The notes beneath the pieces are model-generated. The model was not told where the DNA came from, did no database searches, and saw nothing but the letters and a program-made list of their open reading frames with translations. From positions 1-64,000 of the forward strand of contig DATJOJ010000051.1 in the NCBI GenBank assembly GCA_035507035.1: a DNA stretch of 64,000 nt. The letters run 5' to 3'. The position numbers were made by a program, and so were the translations under genes. Below are positions 1 through 7,878 of this stretch, piece after piece. Origin of the DNA: DATJOJ01 sp035507035. GTDB taxonomy: Bacteria; Acidobacteriota; Terriglobia; Terriglobales; Acidobacteriaceae. The number at the start of each line of letters is the position of its first letter. The first letter of the stretch is position 1.

Positions 1-300
1 ATCGGGCGCGCGGCGCTGGAAAAGACGAAAGGGTCGGTTAAACGGACGTTGGTTGGGCTTGAGATGATGGAACGAGGGATCGCGCGGGATGGTTATAAGG
101 TGCTGAACGAGCACGGGCACGAGATTGGGTACGTGACGAGCGGATCGCACTCTCCGTTTCTGAAGAAAAATATTGCGCTGGCGTATGTGCCGCTGGAGCA
201 TTCGGGTGTCGGATCGCATGTGAAGGTCGAAATTCGCGGACAGGGCGTGAAGGCGCAGGTGGTTCCGACGCCTTTCTATAAGAAACCGAAAAAGGCTTAA
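1..300 (+). CDS. gcvT: Aminomethyltransferase (glycine cleavage T protein), C-terminal part
   Basis: The first 300 bases are an open frame that enters from outside the window and stops at TAA. The about 99 residues match the C-terminal barrel domain of GcvT: a stretch reading LVGLEMMERGIARDGYKV, then GHEIGYVTSGSHSP and a terminal VPTPFYKKPKKA. GcvT moves the methylene group from the aminomethyl-lipoyl arm of GcvH to tetrahydrofolate and releases ammonia. The following genes gcvH, gcvPA and gcvPB supply the rest of the complex, so this is the head of a glycine cleavage cluster. The start codon and the folate-binding N-terminal domain lie upstream of the window. Confidence 0.93.
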   Translation: MGRAALEKTKGSVKRTLVGLEMMERGIARDGYKVLNEHGHEIGYVTSGSHSPFLKKNIALAYVPLEHSGVGSHVKVEIRGQGVKAQVVPTPFYKKPKKA

Positions 301-364
301 ACACAGAGGACACAGAGGAGCACAGGGAAAAGACTTAAACACAGAGGACACTGGGGACACAGAG
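299..364. repeat. Intergenic ACACAGAGG-type repeat array
   Basis: Two tracts (299-327 and 336-364) are built from the motif ACACAGAGGA with small variations, between gcvT and gcvH. The same motif returns in other intergenic gaps of the window (851-869, 10350-10379, 12460-12478, 21599-21620, 27471-27500, 49449-49464). The tracts lie outside reading frames and look like a dispersed simple-repeat family rather than a regulatory site of this operon. Confidence 0.7.
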
Positions 365-452
365 AAACCGTGGCGGATGGAAAATCCTAAAACGCAAAGG
401 GCGCAAAGAAGACAGCGCAGAGAACGCTAAGGGCTAGGAGCTAGAAGCGAAC

Positions 453-842
453 ATGGCATATCCGGCGGATTTCAAATATACGAAAGAACACGAGTGGATT
501 AAAGCTGAGGGCAATAAGGCGACCATCGGGATTACGAATTATGCCCAGGAGTCGCTGGGCGACATCGTTTTCGTGGATTTGCCCAAAGTAGGTGCGGAGA
601 TCACGGCGGGAAAGACGTTCGGATCGGTGGAATCCGTGAAGGCGGTGTCGGATTTGTATGCGCCGGCGACGGGGACGGTGGCGGAAGTGAACGGCGAGTT
701 AGCGACGGCGCCGGAAAAGATTAATAAGGATGCGCACGGAGCGTGGATGATCAAGATCACGCTAAAGAACCCGGGCGAGGTGAGTTCGCTGCTGTCGGCG
801 GCGGATTACGAAAAGTTTGTGGCGGAAGAAGGCGGGCACTAA
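453..842 (+). CDS. gcvH: Glycine cleavage system H protein
   Basis: A 129-residue lipoyl carrier protein of the usual length for the family. The lipoylation site is Lys63 in SVESVKAVSDLYAP; the start MAYPADFKYTKEHEW is typical and fixes the initiation codon. GcvH shuttles the aminomethyl intermediate between the P protein (gcvPA/gcvPB, downstream) and the T protein (gcvT, upstream). It is separated from gcvT by 152 bp of repeats and from gcvPA by 129 bp, so the cluster is not tightly packed, but all four genes run in the same direction and probably form one functional unit. Confidence 0.97.
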   Translation: MAYPADFKYTKEHEWIKAEGNKATIGITNYAQESLGDIVFVDLPKVGAEITAGKTFGSVESVKAVSDLYAPATGTVAEVNGELATAPEKINKDAHGAWMIKITLKNPGEVSSLLSAADYEKFVAEEGGH

Positions 843-883
843 ACCCCTTTAAACACAGGGGACACAGGGTTGCACATATTCCC

Positions 884-927
884 TGCCCGGTCGCTCCAAA
901 AGCGGGCGCGACAAGGGCGGGGCACCC
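884..927. repeat. REP-like imperfect hairpin ending in GGGGCACCC
   Basis: Directly downstream of gcvH there is an imperfect inverted repeat with a GTCGC/GCGAC stem (890-894 and 908-912) that ends in GGGGCACCC. Similar hairpins ending in the same nonamer lie 3' of the genes ending at 5916 and 55768. There is no strong U-tract, so a terminator role is possible but not shown. It could also be a REP-type dispersed element. Confidence 0.45.
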
Positions 928-971
928 TTCTGATTCGTTTTGATGCGTAGTCTCATCTAACTTTATTTCTT

Positions 972-2351
972 ATGCGTTATTTACCGAAATCTCCTGCCGA
1001 TCGCGAGGCCATTCTCAACGCCATTGGCGCGCGGTCGATTGACGATCTGTTTGCTTCCATTCCCGCGGAATACCGGCTCAAGCGCGATCTGAAGGTTCCG
1101 CGGCAGATGGCGGAATCGGAAATTGTGGACTGGTTTCGCGAGCGTGCCCGGGAAAATGGCGACGGCTACGCGACGTTCTTAGGAGCGGGCGCCTACTATC
1201 ATTACCGGCCGGTAATTATCGATTCACTGATTTCGCGCGGGGAGTTTCTCACAGCCTACACGCCGTATCAGGCGGAAATCTCGCAGGGCACGCTGCAATC
1301 GATTTTCGAATTTCAAACGATGATCTGCGAACTAACCGGCATGGAAGTCGCGAATGCGTCGATGTATGACGGTTCGACGGCGGCTACCGAAGCGGCCATG
1401 ATGGCGGTGCGGCTGACTGGCCGGAAATCGGTGGTGATGGGCCGGAGCGTGCATCCGGAATACCGGGAGGTGCTGGCGACGTATGCGACGCACCAGGGTA
1501 TGCCGCTGACCACGGTAACGTTCGGTGACAACGGCCGGATCGATCTGAAAGAGTTGGAACGGGCGGTGACAGCTGAGACGGCTTGCGTTCTGATCCAGTC
1601 ACCGAATTTCTTTGGGACGATTGAGGATGTTGCGGCAATCGCGGAGATTGCGCACAAGCAAGGCGCACTGCTGGTGGTTTCGATTGCGGAAGCGGTTTCG
1701 CTGGGGATTGTTGAGCCGCCGCGGCAGGCGGACATTGTGGCGATGGAGGCGCAGTCGTTTGGTGTGCCGCTGGGATTCGGCGGACCGTACTGCGGTGTGA
1801 TCGCCACCCGAGAAAAAAACGTGCGGCAGATGCCGGGAAGGTTGGTCGGGCAGACGACCGATAGTAACGGGAAACGTGGGTTCGTGCTCACGCTGGCTAC
1901 GCGGGAGCAGCACATCCGGCGGGAAAAGGCCACTTCCAATATCTGCACCAATCAGGCGCTGATCGCACTGATGGCGAACATTTTCATGACGATTTATGGG
2001 AAGGTCGGGCTGCGCGAGCTGGCGAAGCAAAGTTTGGCGAAGGCGGCGTACGCATCGCAGCAGTTCGGCAAGTACGCGAAAGTGTTGTTCACAGGCGCGC
2101 CGAGATTTCATGAATTCGTGGTGCAGACGAGCGAAGATCCGTATGCCATTAACGGCCGCGTACTTGGACACAAGATCATTGGCGGGCTGCCGCTGAAGAA
2201 GTTCTATCCAGAACTGGGGAACGCGAGCTTGTGGTGCTGCACGGAGCTGACGACTCGAACCGCGGTAGATACGGTCGCCGGGTTGATGGCGGAAAGCGAA
2301 CGCTCGGTGAAAAGCGCGCGGGAAGCCGATGTTGAGGAGGTGACGCGATGA
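972..2351 (+). CDS. gcvPA: Glycine dehydrogenase (decarboxylating) subunit 1
   Basis: A 459-residue protein that starts MRYLPKSPADREAILNAIG, matching the N-terminal half of the P protein in bacteria that split it into two polypeptides. It contributes half of the PLP-dependent enzyme that decarboxylates glycine and loads the aminomethyl group onto lipoyl-GcvH. Seen motifs include FLGAGAYYHYRP and MYDGSTAATEAAMMA, characteristic of subunit 1. The PLP-binding lysine is in subunit 2. Its stop overlaps the start of gcvPB by 4 bp (ATGA), which indicates translational coupling and an equimolar complex. No clear Shine-Dalgarno sequence precedes the ATG. Confidence 0.97.
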   Translation: MRYLPKSPADREAILNAIGARSIDDLFASIPAEYRLKRDLKVPRQMAESEIVDWFRERARENGDGYATFLGAGAYYHYRPVIIDSLISRGEFLTAYTPYQAEISQGTLQSIFEFQTMICELTGMEVANASMYDGSTAATEAAMMAVRLTGRKSVVMGRSVHPEYREVLATYATHQGMPLTTVTFGDNGRIDLKELERAVTAETACVLIQSPNFFGTIEDVAAIAEIAHKQGALLVVSIAEAVSLGIVEPPRQADIVAMEAQSFGVPLGFGGPYCGVIATREKNVRQMPGRLVGQTTDSNGKRGFVLTLATREQHIRREKATSNICTNQALIALMANIFMTIYGKVGLRELAKQSLAKAAYASQQFGKYAKVLFTGAPRFHEFVVQTSEDPYAINGRVLGHKIIGGLPLKKFYPELGNASLWCCTELTTRTAVDTVAGLMAESERSVKSAREADVEEVTR

Positions 2352-3838
2352 AGAATCGGATTCGCAAAGCCACTCAACAGGTAAATCAGAACGAGGGATT
2401 GATCTTCGAGAAGTCGTCGCCCGGCAAAGCGGCGTGGAAGTTGCCGCCGCTCGATGTTCCGGAAGTCGACACCACGGCGCTGCTGGGTGCGGCAGAGAGA
2501 AAAGACCTCGGCCATATGCCGGAAGTCAGCGAGATTGAAATTATTCGTCACTTCACGCGGCTTTCGACGTGGAATTACGCCATTGATCTCGGGATGTATC
2601 CGCTGGGATCTTGCACGATGAAGTACAACCCGCGGGTGAATGAAGTGGTGTCGCGGCTGGACGGGATCGCCAATGGACATCCGTATCAGCCAGAGAGAGT
2701 TTCGCAAGGCGCGCTGCGGATTATCCAAACCCTGAGCGAATGCCTCATTGAAATCACCGGCATGGATGCGATCACGCTGCAGCCGGCAGCGGGAGCGCAC
2801 GGAGAACTGACAGGATTGTTGATGGTGCGGGCATATCAGCAATCGAAGGGGAGTCCGCGAAAAAAGATTCTGATTCCGGATTCGGCGCATGGAACGAATC
2901 CAGCGACGGCGGCGATCGTGGGATACGCGGTCGAGAATTTGAAATCGAATGCGCGAGGGATGGTCGATGTAGAGGCGTTGGTGGCGCAGATGAATGAAGA
3001 TGTGGCCGCGCTCATGCTGACGAATCCCAATACTCTGGGTGTGTTCGAGCAGGAGATACATAAGATTGCCGATATCATGCACGCCAAGGGCGGCTTGCTC
3101 TATATGGACGGCGCGAACATGAATGCGCTGGTCGGGAAAGTACGGCCCGGGGATTTTGGCGTGGATGTAATGCACTTGAACCTGCACAAAACGTTTTCCA
3201 CTCCGCATGGCGGCGGCGGGCCGGGGTCGGGGCCAGTGGCGATCAAGAACATTCTCGAGCCGTTTTTGCCCAAGCCGGTGCTGGTCACAAAAAGTGACGG
3301 GACTTTGGGATTTAATTATGACCGGCCGCAGTCGGTGGGCCGGGTGCGGTCGTTTTACGGAAATTTTGGGATGTTCGTACGGGCGCTGGCATACACGCTG
3401 GCGAACGGACCGGATGGTCTGCGGCAAACGACCGAAGATGCGGTGCTGAATGCGAATTACATTCGCAAAGGTCTCGAAGGCACGTACGACTTGCCGTATG
3501 CGACGCCGTCGATGCACGAGGTTGTTTTTAGTGACAAGCTGCAGGCGAAAAAAGGCGTTAGAACGATGGACATCGCCAAGCGACTGATCGATTACGGGTT
3601 CCATCCTTATACGACAGCGTTTCCGCTGATTGTGCCGGGAGCGCTGATGATCGAACCGACGGAGAGCGAATCGAAGGAAGAGATGGATTTGTTCATCGAC
3701 GCAATGAAGTCGATTGCGGAAGAAGTGGAAGAAGATCCGAATACGGTGTTGACGGCGCCACACACTACACGCGTGTCGCGACTGGATGAAGTTGGCGCGG
3801 CGAGGAAGCCGGTGCTGCGGTGGAAGCCGGGGAATTAG
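2348..3838 (+). CDS. gcvPB: Glycine dehydrogenase (decarboxylating) subunit 2
   Basis: A 496-residue fold-type I PLP enzyme. The cofactor lysine is Lys281 in HLNLHKTFSTPHGGGGPG; MYPLGSCTMKYNP near residue 83-95 is another conserved block. With gcvPA it forms the P protein of the glycine cleavage system, giving CO2 and the aminomethyl group passed to GcvH. The ATG overlaps the gcvPA stop (ATGA), and the gene ends the glycine cleavage cluster. It is of normal length and shows no damage. A long open frame on the opposite strand of this gene is a codon-bias shadow. Confidence 0.97.
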   Translation: MKNRIRKATQQVNQNEGLIFEKSSPGKAAWKLPPLDVPEVDTTALLGAAERKDLGHMPEVSEIEIIRHFTRLSTWNYAIDLGMYPLGSCTMKYNPRVNEVVSRLDGIANGHPYQPERVSQGALRIIQTLSECLIEITGMDAITLQPAAGAHGELTGLLMVRAYQQSKGSPRKKILIPDSAHGTNPATAAIVGYAVENLKSNARGMVDVEALVAQMNEDVAALMLTNPNTLGVFEQEIHKIADIMHAKGGLLYMDGANMNALVGKVRPGDFGVDVMHLNLHKTFSTPHGGGGPGSGPVAIKNILEPFLPKPVLVTKSDGTLGFNYDRPQSVGRVRSFYGNFGMFVRALAYTLANGPDGLRQTTEDAVLNANYIRKGLEGTYDLPYATPSMHEVVFSDKLQAKKGVRTMDIAKRLIDYGFHPYTTAFPLIVPGALMIEPTESESKEEMDLFIDAMKSIAEEVEEDPNTVLTAPHTTRVSRLDEVGAARKPVLRWKPGN

Positions 3839-4059
3839 GTAAACAACACTGCGCGGACGCCGAGGATGCGATTTAAGCGCGGAGAGCGCAGAGCACGTTA
3901 GCGGTAAGCCTATCTGAAAGCCAAGAACACCGACGGCGGACAGGACTTGTCTGCCTTACGCTTTTTCAAGAGATTACGAAAGAGTTAAGGCCGGAGGTTA
4001 GGGGCTGTAATCGCCGGTTCCCGCCGTGGTTAAATCATCTGTTGGCTACTCCGGCGACA
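3839..4059. other. Intergenic gap, no gene seen
   Basis: About 220 bp between gcvPB and the membrane TPR gene. I see no convincing reading frame, RNA gene or strong terminator. Short GC-rich repeats around 3870-3900 (GCGCGGAGAGCGCAGAGC) resemble the dispersed repeats elsewhere. The promoter for the next gene probably lies here but no clear -35/-10 pair could be picked out. Confidence 0.5.
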
Positions 4060-5916
4060 ATGCGTGTTACTTCTCCTGCGCCGCCGGGCGCGGGGAGGAG
4101 TCTGTTCTCTTCCGCGCAGAAGCGGAACGTGATCCTGGGGCTGCTTCTCATCCTGGCTACGCTGGCGTTGTATAACCCTGTCGTTCACCATCCTTTTGTT
4201 AATTTTGATGACGACCGCTACGTCACAGACAACATCAACGTGCGAGGCGGTTTGCATTGGAGCACGATCAAGTGGGCCTTTACGACCTACGATGAAGCCA
4301 ATTGGCATCCGCTGACCTGGATTTCACACGCGCTGGATTGCCAGTTTTTTGGATTGAATCCGGCCGGGCATCACTACACCAGCGTGCTATTGCACGCATT
4401 GAATGCCATGCTGCTGTTTTGGGTGCTGTGGCGGGCGACAGGCGCGACGGGGCCAAGCCTGTTCGTGGCGGCGCTGTTTGCGGTGCATCCGGTTAATGTT
4501 GAGTCGGTGGCGTGGGTGGCGGAACGGAAGAGCGTCCTGTCGATGCTGTTCTTCCTGTTGGCGCTGGGGATGTATCAGAGATACGTGCGAAAGCCAAGTG
4601 TGGCGCGGTATTCGGGGGTCGCGGCGCTCTACGCGTGCGGCCTGATGGCGAAGCCGATGGTGATCACTCTGCCGTTCGTTTTGCTTTTGTGGGATTACTG
4701 GCCGATGACAATGAAGTCCCGGAGCGGCGCAGATCAGGATGATGCGCCGTACCGTTTCTTCTGGTTGTTACTCGAGAAGATTCCGTTGTTCCTGCTGGCG
4801 CTGGGAAGCTCGATTGTGACGGTGAAAGCACAGAAAGCGGGAGATGCGATTGGGTCGATGGTGGAGTATCCGCTGAAGGCGCGGCTGGAAAACGCGGTTG
4901 TGGCGTACGTTCGCTACATTGGAAAGGCATTTTGGCCGGAGGGACTGAGCCCGATTTATCCGCATCCGGGAAGTTCGATGAAGATGTGGCAGGTCGCGGC
5001 GGCGGCGATGGTGTTACTGACGATTACAGGGATGGTAGTAGCGGCGCGGAAAAGGCGCTATCTGCTGGTTGGTTGGCTTTGGTTTTTGGGAACGCTGGTG
5101 CCGATGATTGGACTGGTGCAGGTGGGCACGCAAGCCATGGCAGATCGGTATGCATATTTGCCGTTCGTCGGGCTGTTCATCATGGTGGGGTGGGGAGTGA
5201 GGGATTGGGCGGAAGCGCAGCATGTTTCGCGTGGCTGGTTGGCGGGGGTGGGCGCGGTTTGCGTGCTGGGATTGGCGTTGATGGCGCATCGGCAAATTGG
5301 ATACTGGGGCGACAATCTGACGCTCTGGACGCATGCAGTGGAGGTACAGCCGGGGAGTTTCATCGCGCAGGACAATCTTGGGGGAGCGCTGCTGAACGAA
5401 GGGCGATACGACGAGGCGATGCAGCATTTCCGCATGGCGGTGGCGATTGACGGGACAGATCCGATGAGCCGGTTGAATATCGCAGCGGATGAGCAGCGGC
5501 ATGGACATTTGCAGCAGGCGGTTGAGCAGTTCAACAAGCTGGTGGTGACGACAAAAGACCAGAGATACCGGGCAACGGCGTTCAGCGATATGGGGTATGC
5601 GTACTTGAATTTGGGGGATTTGGCGAGAGCGAAACAAAGTTTTGGAGCGGCGGTGAGTTTACGTCCGCGGACGCTGCGGGCTTGGATCGGGCTGGGAGTC
5701 GTGGCACAAAAGACGGGAGATCCGGCGGCTGCGGTTAGGGCTTATTCGCAAGCATTGAAGATCCAGCAGTGGGACTTGGGATATTTTCTGCTGGGGAGGG
5801 CGCTGCAGCAAGGCGGGAAAGATGCAGAGGCGCAGGCTGCGCTGGACGAGGCGCGGCGCTTGTCGGAGAATTTTGATCAGCTGCAGAAAGCGAGCGACGC
5901 GCTGCTAGCGAAGTAG
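4060..5916 (+). CDS. Polytopic membrane protein with C-terminal TPR repeats (Tmtc/GT39-like)
   Basis: About 618 residues from the ATG at 4060; a TTG at 4042 in the same frame is a weaker alternative. The first about 430 residues are a many-span membrane domain with NFDDDRYVTDN in an early loop and HPVNVESVAWVAERK after the next spans, motifs typical of the bacterial relatives of eukaryotic TMTC O-mannosyltransferases. The C-terminal about 170 residues contain tetratricopeptide units (for example ALLNEGRYDEAMQHFRMAVA and AYLNLGDLARAKQSFGAAV). The likely role is lipid-sugar-dependent glycosylation of extracytoplasmic proteins; the substrate is unknown and activity is inferred only from family likeness. 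It stands alone between gcvPB and a convergent gene. Confidence 0.8.
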   Translation: MRVTSPAPPGAGRSLFSSAQKRNVILGLLLILATLALYNPVVHHPFVNFDDDRYVTDNINVRGGLHWSTIKWAFTTYDEANWHPLTWISHALDCQFFGLNPAGHHYTSVLLHALNAMLLFWVLWRATGATGPSLFVAALFAVHPVNVESVAWVAERKSVLSMLFFLLALGMYQRYVRKPSVARYSGVAALYACGLMAKPMVITLPFVLLLWDYWPMTMKSRSGADQDDAPYRFFWLLLEKIPLFLLALGSSIVTVKAQKAGDAIGSMVEYPLKARLENAVVAYVRYIGKAFWPEGLSPIYPHPGSSMKMWQVAAAAMVLLTITGMVVAARKRRYLLVGWLWFLGTLVPMIGLVQVGTQAMADRYAYLPFVGLFIMVGWGVRDWAEAQHVSRGWLAGVGAVCVLGLALMAHRQIGYWGDNLTLWTHAVEVQPGSFIAQDNLGGALLNEGRYDEAMQHFRMAVAIDGTDPMSRLNIAADEQRHGHLQQAVEQFNKLVVTTKDQRYRATAFSDMGYAYLNLGDLARAKQSFGAAVSLRPRTLRAWIGLGVVAQKTGDPAAAVRAYSQALKIQQWDLGYFLLGRALQQGGKDAEAQAALDEARRLSENFDQLQKASDALLAK

Positions 5917-5930
5917 GTAAAGTCAACCTT

Positions 5931-5974
5931 CCCCACCCTAACCGCAAAGAACGCTCTGTCAGGATGGGGCACCC
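5931..5974. repeat. REP-like hairpin ending in GGGGCACCC
   Basis: CCCCACCCT (5931-5939) can pair with AGGATGGGG (5961-5969) with one mismatch, followed by CACCC. It lies between two convergent genes (5916 stop and 5998 stop), so it could serve both as a bidirectional terminator. It matches the hairpins at 884-927 and 55775-55810 in its GGGGCACCC end. Confidence 0.5.
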
Positions 5975-5997
5975 GATGCTGCCGTTTCAGTTTGGAG

Positions 5998-6534
5998 TTA
6001 CTTGGCTTCCGTGAAATTGATCGATGCCTTGGTGTTCTCCCAGGAAATGTTCATGGTGCAGGCGCTGCCTGCCTGGTCAAATGCAATGGTGAAGTTTTCG
6101 ACCGGCGACGATATCTGGGATACGCTCATACCCACGCGGGCCAACTCGTCGCTTTCATATTTATAGGGGATGCCCCACTCGCCCGTTTTCTTGTTGATGA
6201 TCAAAGTCCACTTGTCCTTGTCGGGAACGGTGAAGATGGTGTAGTTGCCGGCAGGGATGGTCTTGCCACCGGCGGTTAAGTCAGTATTGGTGACAAAGGT
6301 TGTGGCCTCGTTGGCTCCGGTGCGCCAAACCTGGCCATAGGGAACGAGATCGCCGAAGATCTTGCGACCTTTCATACGCGGACTGGAATAGTCGACGCTG
6401 ATGTTCTTGCCATCCGAGAAGCTGCATTTTGCTTTCTCCGGTGGGCTGGGACGCTGGCTCTTGTCGCGCTGGGCAAAGGCAAGAGTGGAAAAGAGAAGAA
6501 AGAACGAGACTACAAAAGAGATGCGCTTTTGCAT
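5998..6534 (-). CDS. Secreted DUF2911 family protein
   Basis: A 178-residue protein with a clear Sec signal peptide (MQKRISFVVSFFLLFSTLAFAQ, cleavage after AFA) and a DUF2911 domain over most of the rest. Recognisable blocks are VDYSSPRMKGRKIFG, VPYGQVWRTGANEATTF and GGKTIPAGNYTIFTVP. The biochemical function of DUF2911 is not established; the proteins are common in Acidobacteriota and Bacteroidota and are expected in the periplasm. The gene is convergent with the TPR gene, and an open 173-bp gap separates it from the MlaD-like gene upstream. Confidence 0.88.
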   Translation of the reverse strand: MQKRISFVVSFFLLFSTLAFAQRDKSQRPSPPEKAKCSFSDGKNISVDYSSPRMKGRKIFGDLVPYGQVWRTGANEATTFVTNTDLTAGGKTIPAGNYTIFTVPDKDKWTLIINKKTGEWGIPYKYESDELARVGMSVSQISSPVENFTIAFDQAGSACTMNISWENTKASINFTEAK

Positions 6535-6679
6535 AAAGCCTCCGTTAAAGAATCGACAGATCCGGCAGAATGCTTAGACTATCGCTTGAGTGAGTTGGAT
6601 AGCAAACCGGCAATTTTGAGCGGCAACGCAAGGTACTGGGGCATAGCTCACGGACTGACCGTTTTTTGGAAAATTGGTT

Positions 6680-6715
6680 TCAGTTCTCAGTAATCAGCCG
6701 TCAGTTGTCAGAATA
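6680..6715. repeat. Dispersed CAGTCAGC-type repeat
   Basis: The tract 6680-6715 reads as tandem variants of CAGTTCTCAG/CAGCCGTCAG. Related tracts lie at 27398-27421 and 29598-29628. It reaches into the last codons of the MlaD-like gene (stop at 6708). Confidence 0.5.
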
Positions 6716-7787
6716 ATTTCAGGTGGATGGTCAGATATTTCTTGGGATTCTGGCGAATGGCTTTGATCAGGTCGCGGCTCTCCTGGAGCAACTGATCGGT
6801 ATTGTTGTAGACCGAGGGATCTTTCAATAACTTACCTATCGTGCCTTCACCAGCGTTGAGGCGATCCATCAGGGTGGAAATCTGATTCATCGTGTCCTGT
6901 AATTTGTTGGCGAATTCCTGATCTTTAGCAAGTTTGCCAATGGTTCCTTTGCCGGCGTTCACATCGTCAGTGAGTTGTTTGACGTTGGCGATGGTGCTGT
7001 TGGCATTGTTGTAAAGGGTGGGATCTTTGAGGAATTTGCCGGCAGTTCCCTTGCCCGCGTTGAGATCGTCGATGATGGCGTTCAGCTTAGTAATGGTGTT
7101 GTTGGCATTGCGATACAGTTCGTCGCTGACGAGAAGTTGACCTAAGCTGCCCTTACCCTTGGAGACATCGTTGACCAACCCCTGGAATTCCGCGACGGTG
7201 GCATTGAGGCGATTGTAAAGACTGGGGTCGTAGATCAGATTGCCGATGGAGCCCTGGCCGCTCTCCACGAAGGCGATAATCCGGTCCAGGCGCCGCACCA
7301 GGGCATCGATATTTTGTAACGAGCTTTGACTGGAGCGCACTACGTCTTCGAGCTGGGGGGTTTCCCGCGTGGGTAACTCGTCGCCATCTTGCACCATCAA
7401 GCCGCGGGCCTGAGCGCTCTGGATATCGACGTAGGTTTCACCCAGGACGCCAGCGGTGGCTAAGGTCGTGTCCGAATCTTTGCGCAAACTGGGCTGGAAA
7501 CGCTTATTGACTTTCATAGTGACTTCGACGGGCGTCAGCTTGCGGGAAGGATCATTCGAGATACGAATCTTGGTGACGTTTCCGATGTCGACACCCTGCA
7601 GGCGCACGGGCGCGCCTTCACGCAGGCCACCGGCATTGTCGAAGTAAGAGCGGAGGATAAGCTTCCCGCCGAAGATACCACCCGTACCCGTCATGAGGAG
7701 GATCAGCACGGCCAGCGCGATGCTGGCCACCAGTACCGTAATTCCGACCTTCAGTTGAGACCACTTCAACTGTTTTTGGCTAGGCAC
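6708..7787 (-). CDS. MlaD/MCE family lipid-transport protein with 34-residue repeats
   Basis: A 359-residue protein: short cytoplasmic N-terminus, one membrane helix (about residues 14-33), then an MCE domain (about 40-130) with NAGGLREGAPVRLQGVDIG. From residue 179 the sequence consists of five consecutive units of exactly 34 residues, each beginning G-[ST]-x-G-x-L and carrying a D-x-x-L/Y step, for example GTAGKFLKDPTLYNNAN. MCE proteins form hexameric tubes that carry phospholipids between the two membranes; the repeats probably form the helical barrel or needle extending from the ring. No permease or ATPase partner is adjacent, so its ABC complex must be encoded elsewhere. Confidence 0.88.
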   Translation of the reverse strand: MPSQKQLKWSQLKVGITVLVASIALAVLILLMTGTGGIFGGKLILRSYFDNAGGLREGAPVRLQGVDIGNVTKIRISNDPSRKLTPVEVTMKVNKRFQPSLRKDSDTTLATAGVLGETYVDIQSAQARGLMVQDGDELPTRETPQLEDVVRSSQSSLQNIDALVRRLDRIIAFVESGQGSIGNLIYDPSLYNRLNATVAEFQGLVNDVSKGKGSLGQLLVSDELYRNANNTITKLNAIIDDLNAGKGTAGKFLKDPTLYNNANSTIANVKQLTDDVNAGKGTIGKLAKDQEFANKLQDTMNQISTLMDRLNAGEGTIGKLLKDPSVYNNTDQLLQESRDLIKAIRQNPKKYLTIHLKLF

Positions 7788-7878
7788 CGGCTCTCCGTGG
7801 GAACGTCATAGAAAACATTCTCTCCGTGGTCTGGAATGCGATGCCAGAATAATAGCAGACGTGGAGACAGGTTTCCCG

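Noticed and set aside
2204..3763. 519-codon open frame antisense to gcvPA/gcvPB
   Set aside because: Arg/His-rich translation and full overlap with certain genes; a codon-bias artefact.
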